Positions 26,425 to 34,691 of a DNA stretch of 64,000 nt are shown here, piece after piece. The position numbers were made by a program, and so were the translations under genes. The stretch is from Telluribacter humicola (lineage in GTDB: Bacteria > Bacteroidota > Bacteroidia > Cytophagales > Spirosomataceae). The notes beneath the pieces were generated by a model. That model was not told the DNA's origin and searched no databases. It worked only from the letters and a program-made list of their open reading frames with translations. Positions within the stretch are counted from its first letter, which is position 1. Each line of letters begins with the position of its first letter. Location of the stretch: contig NZ_JAFIQT010000001.1 of NCBI RefSeq assembly GCF_017355935.1, forward strand, positions 2,232,001-2,296,000, in the 5' to 3' direction.

Positions 26425-26886
26425 AATTGTGCAGTTAAATTTATTAATGTTAAGTGTGTTGTCAGGGCCGGTAAGTTTGGAATAATGCATAGCGTGGAGC
26501 CGAAAGCTAGGTTTCTGACTTTCGGACTTGGTTACCTATACATGACAGATAGAACTATCAGAAGCCTGTTGTACGAAGTCAGACTTAGGAATAGTAAAAG
26601 GGAGGGATACTGGAAACCGGCCTGCTTTATGCCTCATACGAAGCAAGCAGGCCGGATAAGAAGCTGTAAATAAGGTAACTTATCGTTAGAAGAGCAACAG
26701 TTGCATAATATCTTTTTACTAATTTTATCCAACGGTCACTTACTTAGCTGCTGCTGCTTTTGGTTGATAATCAAAGCATTAGTGGAGGAATGTCTGTTAC
26801 TAAGGCCTGCATATTCTGATTAGAATAAGCTATGGGAACCGTGAGAGAAATCTTAGCCTTATATGAATAGTATGATGCAAACACCT
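26425..26886 (-). promoter_or_regulatory. Upstream region of the array with promoter-like box and leader hairpin
   Basis: About 460 bp without a credible gene. On the minus strand TTG (26732-26730), 19 bp, then TATTATGC (from 26710) resembles a Bacteroidota promoter. A sequence of about 50 bp around it is similar to the region upstream of array gene 9. The predicted leader of about 270 nt contains a perfect 11-bp stem CCGGCCTGCTT/AAGCAGGCCGG (26617-26655, 17-nt loop). That hairpin is either an attenuator-like element or the terminator of a lost array member. Confidence 0.35.
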
Positions 26887-26930
26887 ATAAACCGGCAAAG
26901 CCACCTGTACAGGTGGCTTTGCCGGTTTAT
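26887..26930 (-). terminator. Terminator of the orphan lipoprotein gene
   Basis: A perfect 20-bp stem with GTAC loop (44-nt palindrome, core CCGGCAAAGCCACCT), 20 bp after the stop at 26950. Confidence 0.9.
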
Positions 26931-26949
26931 ATAACAGAGAAATTACCAG

Positions 26950-27831
26950 TTAGAAATTGATTGCACGGTAGGTTTCTCCATTTACAGTATACGTCAGATT
27001 TTTGAGTTGATTTGGAATGGTACCGGCCGTGAAGTTTGCCTGAGTGTCACCCCAGATCAGGTTAAATCCATAGCCACCCCGTGGAGCTCCGGTACCGACA
27101 TAGCCGGGATAGGGAGCCTGGGGAGACATGATAGTGATTCTATTAGAAAGCTGAGAGAGTTTTACTCTTGTGCCATCCAGGGTCAGATACTGCGAGCCAT
27201 CACGAGCTCCGGTGCCGCCATCAAACAGCCAGTTTAGGTTAGTACCTGAGTACTCAAATACTTTCCACTCTTGCCGGGTGGCGAAGTTGGTACCCAAGTA
27301 GTTGTTTTCGGAAGCGATAACGGCATAGTTGTTACCATCTGTAACCCAGATATTCAGATACGAAACCAGGCCACCATTACTCATGCCACTCACACGCTCC
27401 CAGTTTACAGTTTCAAGTTTATTGATCTGTATTCCGTCGAGAGCACTGGTTCCATAGCCAACTTTTTGGCCACCACGGGGGGTACGGGCTGTAAAGCCGT
27501 CACCTTCCGGATTTTCTGACAGCACTATATCATTGTCCCAGGGTGCAGTGATCGTACTGTTGTTGTTTCTGATGTAGAAGGTTTCAAAGTTGGTCGCCAG
27601 AAAATCACTATGCGACAGGTGGGTAGCCACGGCATTGGCATTTACTGAAATTACTTTGTATTGACCATTCTCGTCAAGATGGGCAACATTCACTTTTTCA
27701 TTCACTGGTCCTTTTTTGGCTGCCTTAAGCGGACCATCTTGTGGTACAGGCAGACCAGACTCTGGTTGACAGCCCCACATGGCTATGGATACGGCTAAGG
27801 CGCAGCTTACTAGGGAAGATACTTTTAACAT
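26950..27831 (-). CDS. Lipoprotein of unknown function, 293 aa
   Basis: A 293-residue protein with signal peptide and lipobox (SIAMWGC, mature start CQPESG). A short basic linker (LKAAKKGPVNEK) follows, then an aromatic and Gly/Asn-rich body predicted to be mostly beta strand (GGLVSYLNIWVTDGNNYAVI, QEWKVFEYSGTNLNWLFDGG, TYTVNGETYRAINF). No SBBP repeat and no T9SS tail. I recognise no family. It precedes the propeller array in the same direction, but with its own strong terminator, so it is a separate unit. The body could be a jelly-roll or carbohydrate-binding type fold; this is speculation from strand pattern only. Confidence 0.7.
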   Translation of the reverse strand: MLKVSSLVSCALAVSIAMWGCQPESGLPVPQDGPLKAAKKGPVNEKVNVAHLDENGQYKVISVNANAVATHLSHSDFLATNFETFYIRNNNSTITAPWDNDIVLSENPEGDGFTARTPRGGQKVGYGTSALDGIQINKLETVNWERVSGMSNGGLVSYLNIWVTDGNNYAVIASENNYLGTNFATRQEWKVFEYSGTNLNWLFDGGTGARDGSQYLTLDGTRVKLSQLSNRITIMSPQAPYPGYVGTGAPRGGYGFNLIWGDTQANFTAGTIPNQLKNLTYTVNGETYRAINF

Positions 27832-28406
27832 GAAACTAGTGGTTATGGTATGGACCTACTCGTATGGCTTTTCGGCAACGCCCCGTTTGTGTGGTGACTG
27901 GACTCCACTTTCCCAAACTTATCAGGAATAGTAGCAGTATTCTAAGAAATTCGTAGATATTTATCTAGTGGTTACTTTTACTATACCCTCAATTAGATGC
28001 TATTTGAGGGTTTTTGAGTACGAGTAAGATTATAACTTTAGTGATACAGAGCACTTTATGTGTTTCTGTGCTTAGTGCAAGGGGAGACTTTCTAGGTAAA
28101 TACAGGTCAGAGTTGATAAGCGTGAAAGATCACGCCCTCACTACAACATTTTCCCTCATTGTATTTCGGGATTATACGGTTTAGATGACCTGAATTATCA
28201 GTGGGGTAGTATCTGATACATGGTTCAAGTAGTATAGAAATTTACCGGTACAGGATCATTGGGAACTGATCGATAAGTATGATATTGACAGGGGCTACAC
28301 CACTTCGGTGAGTGATACTTCACCTGATTCGACTACTTTGTGTATATTTAACACATTGTTTAACTGCTCACGAGAGTGGAGTATAAAGAAAATAGACAAA
28401 TACAAT
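27832..28406. other. Divergent intergenic region, 575 bp
   Basis: This gap lies between the divergent orphan lipoprotein gene and an exported nucleoside hydrolase gene, so both promoters should be inside. No exact TAnnTTTG box at proper spacing was found and no ORF with protein-like composition is present. The 99 bp before 28407 are open in the hydrolase frame but read unlike a protein. Confidence 0.5.
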
Positions 28407-29432
28407 ATGAAAAAAAATTATTACTGCCTGATTGGTTTGGTTTTACTGCTTACTCAGCCCATCTCTGCACAGGGGCAGCAGGTTGGTATGGGCAGTATGA
28501 TTACGCCCCGGATGCGGGTGATCATAGACAATGATTTTAGTGGTGATCCGGATGGTTTGTTCCAACTGGCGCACCTGTTGCTGTCTCCCTCGGTGGAGGT
28601 GAGAGCTATCGTTGGTTCGCACCTGAAGGTGGGAGATGGATTTGATCCGTCTAAAGTACAGGCTGACAATGCGGCCAAAAAAGCCAGAGAGCTGGTAGAG
28701 CTGATGGGCGTTAATAGTAGCATCCCTATTATAGCCGGGTCCAATACGGGCATGACCAATGACAGTACTCCGGTAAAGAGCGAAGCGGTTAACTTCATCA
28801 TTAAAGAAGCTCTACGGACCGATACTAAACAACCCTTGTACGTACTGTGTGGAGCGGGCCTTACCGAGATAGCGTCAGCTCTGCTGACATCCCCCCAGAT
28901 CGCCAGCAAACTAACGGTGGTCTGGATTGGCGGGCCGGAGTATAGTGATCTGGCCTTTCCGCCACCGAATTATTCCAGTCCGGAGTACAATCTGAATATC
29001 GACATTCCGGCCGCCCGGGCCGTATTTAACCGGTCGGCGGTGCCGATGTGGCAAATGCCACGGAATGCTTACCGGCAGGCTCTGCTGCCTTATTCGCAGC
29101 TCTTACTTAAGGTGAAGCCCCACGGTAAAGTAGGTGGTTACCTGACCGAAGTAATCGAAAGCCTGATGACCCGTCTGACGAAGTATGGGCTGAATATAGG
29201 CGAGACCTACGTCATGGGTGACAGCCCGTTGGTGCAGCTCACGGCGCTACAGTCTTCGTTTGAGGCCGATCCGTCGTCCAGTGACTATGTAGTACGGATG
29301 TCTCCCCGGATCAGCGAGCGGGGCGACTATGAGTACAATCACGGGGGGCGACCAATCCGGGTGTACACCCGCCTGGACATCGACATGATGTTCAATGACT
29401 TTTTTGCGAAGCTGGAGTTGATGAACAGGTAG
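28407..29432 (+). CDS. Exported nucleoside hydrolase-like protein
   Basis: A 341-residue protein from ATG 28407 (MKKNYYCLIGLVLLLTQPISAQG, a clear signal peptide; the upstream in-frame start at 28308 would place 33 extra residues before it). The nucleoside-hydrolase metal site takes the form IDNDFSGDPDGLFQL, with a later LCGAGLTEIASAL segment and VWIGGPEY, as in Bacteroidota homologues annotated as nucleoside hydrolases. It probably cleaves a ribosyl or other N-glycoside in the periplasm. It is clearly a different subfamily from the protein at 6945-7910. Confidence 0.82.
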   Translation: MKKNYYCLIGLVLLLTQPISAQGQQVGMGSMITPRMRVIIDNDFSGDPDGLFQLAHLLLSPSVEVRAIVGSHLKVGDGFDPSKVQADNAAKKARELVELMGVNSSIPIIAGSNTGMTNDSTPVKSEAVNFIIKEALRTDTKQPLYVLCGAGLTEIASALLTSPQIASKLTVVWIGGPEYSDLAFPPPNYSSPEYNLNIDIPAARAVFNRSAVPMWQMPRNAYRQALLPYSQLLLKVKPHGKVGGYLTEVIESLMTRLTKYGLNIGETYVMGDSPLVQLTALQSSFEADPSSSDYVVRMSPRISERGDYEYNHGGRPIRVYTRLDIDMMFNDFFAKLELMNR

Positions 29433-29960
29433 GTGACGAACCAGATCTACCAGCTAGCTAGGAAGCATTTGCTGATTGACTGCGTACTAGCTTAGAAGTA
29501 ATAAAAGAGAGAAAGCATGTAGTTGTATAAAATGGTACTAAAAATTAATTACAGATAGGGCAAATAGCGCCTACCAGGTAGGGGTATTAATAGACTTGAT
29601 CATGCGGCCGGTAGCTGATTTACGCTGGATGGAGGAACCCAGTGAGGTCAGCGGGTACGCTTCGGCTACTCCCCTTCGACCGGCTGGCGCGGTACCCGCA
29701 ATCTGGTACAGGGCTTCGTTGAGCAGGGCTTAGCGGGTATCACCCAGGGGTATCAGGCTGATGTAAGTAGGGTATGGGGGAAGGTAGATAGTATATTCCT
29801 GTTTAGCAGAATAGATATATTGTGAGAGCTAATTGAGGTGGCTGTGCAGGTCCTTCATGATTTGTTAATCAACATCTTCTTCTAAAAAGCGGGTAGTACA
29901 TTGTTTAAATGGACGAAGACGTATATACTTGCGGATACTAATTCACCTCTATTCCACTAC
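29433..29960 (+). other. Intergenic region with possible decayed coding sequence
   Basis: 528 bp between the nucleoside hydrolase and the PEGA-type lipoprotein. From about 29602 to 29833 the G+C-rich, codon-like sequence reads as protein in two overlapping frames: 43 codons (ending AIWYRASLSRA) and then another frame reading GTRNLVQGFVEQGLAGITQG. This suggests the frameshifted remains of a gene that I cannot identify. The rest is AT-rich and empty. Confidence 0.25.
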
Positions 29961-30353
29961 ATGAAAAAGTTACTACTCCTGCTTGCCCCTGTGCTGGCTC
30001 TGTTTTCCCTGTCTGGTTGTGCAACTATATTTTCCGGTACCACTCAGGTCGTTCGTGTTGAATCCAGCCCTCCGGGAGCCCTGGTAGAAATAAACGGCGT
30101 TTCTCACGGTGTTACTCCTGCTACCGTTCCGATGAAGAAAAACATAAGTCAACCTTCGGTGGTCCTGACTAAAGAAGGGTATCAGTCCAAAGTATTTTCT
30201 CCTACGTCGACCTTTGACGTAGTAAGCATTCTCAACATATTTTTCTGGCCGGGATTTGCTATTGATGCCGTAACCGGGGCCATGATGAAGTACGATCAGC
30301 TGCTTTATAAGGTAACGCTGGAGCCTAGTCCGCAGGCATCCACGAGCAACTAA
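29961..30353 (+). CDS. PEGA-domain lipoprotein
   Basis: A 130-residue lipoprotein beginning at ATG 29961 (MKKLLLLLAPVLALFSLSGC); 20 in-frame codons upstream are not part of a signal peptide. The mature part starts CATIFSGTTQ, followed by a PEGA-type beta module (SSPPGALVEINGVSHGVTPATV) and a hydrophobic segment ILNIFFWPGFAIDAVTGAM that may insert in a membrane. Proteins of this 'CATIFSG' type are widespread and of unknown role in the envelope. Confidence 0.75.
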   Translation: MKKLLLLLAPVLALFSLSGCATIFSGTTQVVRVESSPPGALVEINGVSHGVTPATVPMKKNISQPSVVLTKEGYQSKVFSPTSTFDVVSILNIFFWPGFAIDAVTGAMMKYDQLLYKVTLEPSPQASTSN

Positions 30354-30589
30354 GTTTCTTTCTGATTTGATTTTCCAGAGGTACCGGCTGTAGTAAGTTG
30401 GTACTTCTTTTTTGTTTGGGTAAAGAAAATGTAATTTCCCTGAAAGCCTATGTCCGAACTATATTGGCAAAGATTTCAACGATACTAATTCATTAGTTCT
30501 ATAAGAACTATGGTTTATCGGTTTAAACTTCAGCTGAGATAATAAGTACATTCTTATTGTCTCTTTTGTGAATAAGTATATATTAGAAG

Positions 30590-31858
30590 TTATTCAACAT
30601 TAACTCTGTTATTGAACTTACCTTTATACTCAAGGATGCGTAGCAGAGCCATCTCAATATACCATAGAGAAAGTTGTAATGCCTCAAACTTTGCTTTTGG
30701 ATCTATATTAGTTAGCTTTTTCCTTTTTTCTTCTTGAGAATGAACGATTGAGTTTCTTATCTGGACAATCGCATCGGGTGCATCAATTGATTCAGAAGGT
30801 TTTATAAGTTTAGACAAATGTGTCAGTGAGGAAGGTACTCCATTTGATAGGTTTATTTGTGAAAGGAGCAACCTGATTTTATTAGACGCAGTTATACTTG
30901 CAGAATCTTTTCCTAATATCATCTTTTTTCTTTCAACTATCCACCAGTTATACAATAACTCAATAGCTGTTTGAGCCATCATTATTGAGCCATCTGTAAA
31001 CCCTGAATTACTATTAGATTCAACGTACCAATGTATAGTTGAAATCAAGAAGTCTTTATCTTCTTTCCATATGTTCCTGAAAGCTTTCCATAATTCATCA
31101 AAACTTACTCCTGTTAGCGTTGTCCAAGTTTGTGCTGATTTATAGATATCTACTTGGTAGTCAGTATAATCGCACCATTTTTCTTCATTGTCAAAAATAC
31201 CCTGAATAAAAAGAGCTGATATTCGCCTTCCATTAATGAATGATAAAAAGCAATTAAGACATAAAAGAACCTCAGTAGCTTCTTCATGACTTATACCCGC
31301 GCTTTTCTTTTTCAATTCACCCTGATAAAGGATAGCATATCCTCCCTTTACCGATAAAGACTTATATAATTCTTTGTAATTAAGACATTTATTAATATTT
31401 ATTTCAAAAAGGTCATCTTCAAGATGTAACCTGCCACGAGTAAATCCATGCCTTTCTTCTTTTATCCATTTCACTGACGCTCCATGAAATTCCCTGAGAT
31501 TAGGGACCGAAAAAATAACTTTTTCTACCTTGATAGACTTATCGCCAGAGATAACTTGCTGAGTAAATACGCCTTCTAAAATGGAAACAGAATTTACTTC
31601 TAGCCCAAATATTATATTTGATATATAGCATTGACCCATCTCTATTCCATTTGCTGTAAGAGTGTATTCATTCTTCTCATCAAATGCAGCCATAAGGCTT
31701 CTTCTATCTAGATTTGTGCTACCTGAGAAATGAGCTCCAGATTCTACAAACCAGGTAAATGATATACTGCCAGAGAGTTCTACCTGGATCATATCATTTT
31801 TAAGATTGAATACTCCCTCAAAAATCTTGATAGGAGAATTCGCTTCGTGCATTTGCAC
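30590..31858 (-). CDS. HEPN-like protein, possible abortive-infection factor
   Basis: A 422-residue cytosolic protein. The N-terminal ~190 residues are beta-rich (IKIFEGVFNLKNDMIQVELS...). The C-terminal ~200 are helical and contain RNSIVH (Arg368 to His373), matching the RNxxxH signature of HEPN ribonucleases. A beta-rich N-domain followed by a HEPN-like helical domain is the layout of ApeA-type defence proteins, but I cannot confirm homology by eye. The gene is strikingly AT-rich next to 50% G+C neighbours and stands beside two tRNA-Asp genes, both signs of acquisition. Start 31858 or 31852. No partner gene is present. Confidence 0.6.
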   Translation of the reverse strand: MQMHEANSPIKIFEGVFNLKNDMIQVELSGSISFTWFVESGAHFSGSTNLDRRSLMAAFDEKNEYTLTANGIEMGQCYISNIIFGLEVNSVSILEGVFTQQVISGDKSIKVEKVIFSVPNLREFHGASVKWIKEERHGFTRGRLHLEDDLFEININKCLNYKELYKSLSVKGGYAILYQGELKKKSAGISHEEATEVLLCLNCFLSFINGRRISALFIQGIFDNEEKWCDYTDYQVDIYKSAQTWTTLTGVSFDELWKAFRNIWKEDKDFLISTIHWYVESNSNSGFTDGSIMMAQTAIELLYNWWIVERKKMILGKDSASITASNKIRLLLSQINLSNGVPSSLTHLSKLIKPSESIDAPDAIVQIRNSIVHSQEEKRKKLTNIDPKAKFEALQLSLWYIEMALLRILEYKGKFNNRVNVE

Positions 31859-32202
31859 TGTGCTTTCTATCAGATCTGGGAGTTTATTTAACAGTCAGCT
31901 GAAATCATCTGCCATGCTGTATGTTTTTGTTTTATATCATGTTCTAATCCTGTTCTATACTAGACCACTGATAGGGAGCATTTTTATTAGATCACTAATG
32001 TACAAAGCCTCTCCTTTAGGCAGTTAGTGTTTAACGGTTTTGATAGTGTGCGATATGATGAGGACAGGAACATACTTTATTGAATCTAAGATTACCACCC
32101 TGAAGTAGGGCTGCTTATGGCATGCAGTTTCTAACTGTACTATAATGTGGAGTCATGCGTGGTGACGATGTTTATAGTTTCAAATTATGAAACAACAAAA
32201 AA
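31859..32202. other. AT-rich intergenic region
   Basis: About 340 bp between the HEPN-like gene and the tRNA terminator. The plus-strand frame at 31806-32027 has an improbable composition and overlaps the HEPN-like gene, so I do not call it. No repeats or att-like duplicates of the tRNA end were found. Confidence 0.5.
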
Positions 32203-32230
32203 AGCCTGACAATCTTTCGATTATCAGGCT
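32203..32230 (-). terminator. Terminator of the tRNA-Asp operon
   Basis: A 12-bp stem (AGCCTGACAATC with GATTATCAGGCT, one G-U type mismatch) followed on the minus strand by seven T residues. Confidence 0.9.
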
Positions 32231-32239
32231 CTATTTTTC

Positions 32240-32316
32240 TGGCGGTCCGGACGGGACTCGAACCCGCGACCCCATGCGTGACAGGCATGTATTCTAACCA
32301 ACTGAACTACCGGACC
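32240..32316 (-). tRNA. tRNA-Asp (GTC), copy 2
   Basis: A 77-nt cloverleaf on the minus strand: acceptor stem GGTCCGG/CCGGACC, D-arm with AGTTCAGTTGGTTAGA, anticodon loop CTGTCAC with anticodon GTC, T-arm with GGTTCGAGTCC, discriminator G and an encoded CCA. It is identical to the copy at 32391-32467 and probably cotranscribed with it. It supplies aspartate codons GAC/GAU. Confidence 0.97.
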
Positions 32317-32352
32317 AGAAATATAGACTCATTCAACTTTGTTTCAGGATAA

Positions 32353-32384
32353 AAAAGCGCGTAGCTGTTGATGCTAAGCGCTTT
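32353..32384 (-). terminator. Stem-loop between the two tRNA-Asp genes
   Basis: An imperfect stem (AAGCGC..AGC with GCT..GCGCTT) followed by a T-run on the minus strand lies between the two identical tRNAs. It may stop part of the transcripts after the first tRNA or mark a processing site. Confidence 0.55.
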
Positions 32385-32390
32385 CTTCTC

Positions 32391-32467
32391 TGGCGGTCCG
32401 GACGGGACTCGAACCCGCGACCCCATGCGTGACAGGCATGTATTCTAACCAACTGAACTACCGGACC
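32391..32467 (-). tRNA. tRNA-Asp (GTC), copy 1
   Basis: A 77-nt tRNA identical to the downstream copy, with anticodon GTC and encoded CCA. It is the first gene behind a good promoter at 32517-32547. The immediate flanks of both copies are also alike, which points to a recent tandem duplication. Confidence 0.97.
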
Positions 32468-32516
32468 AGAGTATGTATTTCTGCGATTCTGCTGCTGTTT
32501 CAGTAAAATCGTGGTG

Positions 32517-32547
32517 CAAAAGTATGTGGTTGAAGTATACTACGCAA
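32517..32547 (-). promoter_or_regulatory. tRNA-Asp operon promoter
   Basis: On the minus strand TTG (32547-32545), 20 bp, then TACTTTTG (32524-32517), an exact fit to the Bacteroidota consensus TTG-N19/20-TAnnTTTG. Transcription would start about 40 bp upstream of the first tRNA. Confidence 0.75.
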
Positions 32548-32607
32548 GCCTCTTCCGAAAAAAAAGACGATTATTTTCGAATGGGTTGATATTCAGGTGT
32601 CATTTTT

Positions 32608-32634
32608 TTTGTGGGCTGCGGTTTTTTATTTTTG
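32608..32634 (+). promoter_or_regulatory. Promoter of the NIF3 gene
   Basis: TATTTTTG (32627-32634) matches the -7 consensus exactly and is followed by GCCCC as often seen. A TTTG (32608-32611) lies upstream at a somewhat short distance of 15 bp. The ATG follows at 32656. Confidence 0.55.
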
Positions 32635-32655
32635 CCCCATATCATTACCTACATT

Positions 32656-33756
32656 ATGACTCAACTCAAAGATATCATCAGGGAACTCGAAGCATTGGCT
32701 CCAACCGTATATCAGGAATATTATGACAATGCAGGACTTATACTAGGCGACCCTGATACGGAGGTAAAAGGAGTTCTTTTTACACTGGATTCTACCGAGG
32801 CTGTCGTGGACGAGGCCATACAGCGCGGCTGTAATGTCATCATTGCGCACCATCCCATTATATTCAAGGGACTAAAAAAGCTTACCGGGCGCACCTACAT
32901 AGAGCGTACTGTCATTAAGGCCATCAAACACGATATAGCTATATACGCCTGCCATACCAACCTTGATAATGTAGTCAATGGCATCAACTGGATGATTGCC
33001 AGACGGCTCGGACTACAGAATATCCGGGTACTGGCCCCCAAGCGGCAGCAACTGATGAAGCTGACCTTCTTTGTGCCTGTCGATGATACCCAGAAGGTAC
33101 TGGATGCGATATTCAAGGCCGGTGCCGGAAAGATCGGCGACTATTCACGCTGCAGCTTCCGGGTTACAGGTACGGGAGCCTTTCGGCCTGGTGTGAACGC
33201 TAACCCTACCATCGGGGAGCGGGGAGAGGATGAGGAGGTACAGGAAAACCGCGTGGAGGTAATGCTGCCCGTATTCCTGGAAAAGCCGGTACTACAAGCG
33301 TTACGCCAGGCACACCCGTACGAGGAGGTGTCGTACTATATCAACTCGCTGGAAAACGAAAATCAGGAGATAGGCTCCGGAGCCGTGGGAGACCTGCCCG
33401 AGCCGCTCACAACGGCTGAGTTTCTGATCATGCTCAAAAAGAACATGCATACGCCCGTCATCAAGCATTCGCCTCCGATACACGATACCATACGCCGGGT
33501 AGCCGTATGTGGAGGGGTAGGCAGCTTCCTGTTACCGGATGCCCTGCGCTCAAGAGCGGATGTTTTTGTAACGGCTGACTACAAGTATCACGAATTTTTT
33601 GATGCCGAAAACCGGATATTAATCTGTGATATCGGACATTATGAGAGTGAAGTGTACACGAAAGAAGTTCTTTGCCAATATTTATCAGAAAAATTTGGTA
33701 ATTTTGCACTCTGTTTGTCGGAAGTAAATACCAATCCGGTGAGGTATTTTATATAA
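32656..33756 (+). CDS. NIF3-like dinuclear metal-centre protein
   Basis: A 366-residue member of the NIF3/YbgI/DUF34 family, from ATG 32656 (MTQLKDIIRELEALAP) behind a good promoter; the in-frame start at 32611 would precede that promoter. Metal-binding segments are visible: NAGLILGDP, IIAHHPIIFKGLK (His-His), ACHTNLDNV (His, Asp) and the C-terminal CDIGHYESE. The ~120-residue insert between the two halves is the PII/CutA-like domain of the long Bacillus-type members (family usual length ~370). Function is uncertain; GTP cyclohydrolase-like and metallochaperone roles have been suggested. It is paired with the next gene (63-bp gap). Confidence 0.93.
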   Translation: MTQLKDIIRELEALAPTVYQEYYDNAGLILGDPDTEVKGVLFTLDSTEAVVDEAIQRGCNVIIAHHPIIFKGLKKLTGRTYIERTVIKAIKHDIAIYACHTNLDNVVNGINWMIARRLGLQNIRVLAPKRQQLMKLTFFVPVDDTQKVLDAIFKAGAGKIGDYSRCSFRVTGTGAFRPGVNANPTIGERGEDEEVQENRVEVMLPVFLEKPVLQALRQAHPYEEVSYYINSLENENQEIGSGAVGDLPEPLTTAEFLIMLKKNMHTPVIKHSPPIHDTIRRVAVCGGVGSFLLPDALRSRADVFVTADYKYHEFFDAENRILICDIGHYESEVYTKEVLCQYLSEKFGNFALCLSEVNTNPVRYFI

Positions 33757-33819
33757 ACTTACCGGTTGATCTATTTATTCCGCCCAGAGTACTACCGAAA
33801 CAGTCCGTTAACGACATAC

Positions 33820-34566
33820 ATGGAAAACACAATCGCCCAAAAATTAGACGCTCTCGTAAAGCTTCAGGAGATCGATTCAAAGCTTGACGAAATTTTAAAA
33901 ATTCGTGGTGACCTGCCCGAAGAAGTTCGTGACCTGGAAGATGAAATTGTAGGTTTCGAAACCCGGATGTCAAAATTCAAAAACGAGATTGACGCTCTTA
34001 ACGCGGAGATTGATGGCCTAAAGAATGCACAGAAGGATGCTGAAAAGCTGATCGCAAAGTATAAGGATCAGCAGATGAATGTCCGTAACAACCGCGAGTA
34101 CGATGCCATTACCAAGGAGATCGAACTGCAGGAGCTGGACATGCAACTGGCGGATAAGAAGATTAATGAAGCCAAGGCCCGTATCCGCCTCATCGAGGAG
34201 GATGCTGATCGTACCAGAGCTACTCTGAACGAGCGTCAGGAAGACCTTAAGGCCAAGAAGCAGGAGCTATCGGTAATCACAGGTGAGAGCCAGGAAGAAG
34301 AGAATCGTCTGATTGCTGATCGTGAGAAGCATATAAAGAAAATTGAAGAGCGTCTGCTGCGTTCGTACGACCGTATCCGTGGCAACTCGATGAACGGCTT
34401 AGCCGTAGTACCCGTATCACGCGGAGCCTGCGGAGGTTGCTTTAATATCGTACCTCCCCAGCGCCAGGCGGATATCCGTGAGCACAAGAAAATCATCGTG
34501 TGTGAGCACTGCGGACGTATCTTTGCCGATGTGGAGAGCGTTGAGCCGGTATCAGGCCGTCGCTAA
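33820..34566 (+). CDS. Coiled-coil C4 zinc-ribbon protein (DUF164 / CdsZ-like)
   Basis: A 248-residue protein from ATG 33820. A long charged coiled coil (about residues 5-185) is followed by a treble-clef zinc ribbon with two CxxC pairs, CGGCFNIVPPQRQ and VCEHCGRI. In Bacteroidota and Chlamydiae this gene regularly follows NIF3. It is thought to bind nucleic acid or to act as a scaffold. The arrangement here is the usual one, with a terminator just after the gene. The first 18 codons of the longer frame overlap the intergenic gap and are not used. Confidence 0.9.
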   Translation: MENTIAQKLDALVKLQEIDSKLDEILKIRGDLPEEVRDLEDEIVGFETRMSKFKNEIDALNAEIDGLKNAQKDAEKLIAKYKDQQMNVRNNREYDAITKEIELQELDMQLADKKINEAKARIRLIEEDADRTRATLNERQEDLKAKKQELSVITGESQEEENRLIADREKHIKKIEERLLRSYDRIRGNSMNGLAVVPVSRGACGGCFNIVPPQRQADIREHKKIIVCEHCGRIFADVESVEPVSGRR

Positions 34567-34587
34567 TTTAACGAGCTATACTACTTG

Positions 34588-34614
34588 AAAAGGTTGCCTT
34601 CAGGCAGCCTTTTT
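34588..34614 (+). terminator. Rho-independent terminator
   Basis: An 11-bp stem AAAAGGTTGCC/GGCAGCCTTTT with a 4-5 nt loop and T-run, 21 bp after the zinc-ribbon gene. Confidence 0.85.
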
Positions 34615-34691
34615 GCATTTATAGGCCGGGATATTCTAAACCTATTCATCCCATATGGCGTATATAGTGCATTAACGGCCTGATTGAACGC

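Noticed and set aside
26485-26673. 62-codon plus-strand ORF upstream of the array
   Set aside because: It contains the perfect hairpin of the array leader, has an unlikely amino-acid composition, and no promoter box precedes it.
32240-32467. Prophage or genomic-island attachment site at the tRNA-Asp pair
   Set aside because: No integrase, no phage genes and no partial copy of the tRNA end nearby; the second copy is a complete tRNA gene. The HEPN-like gene may still be acquired.
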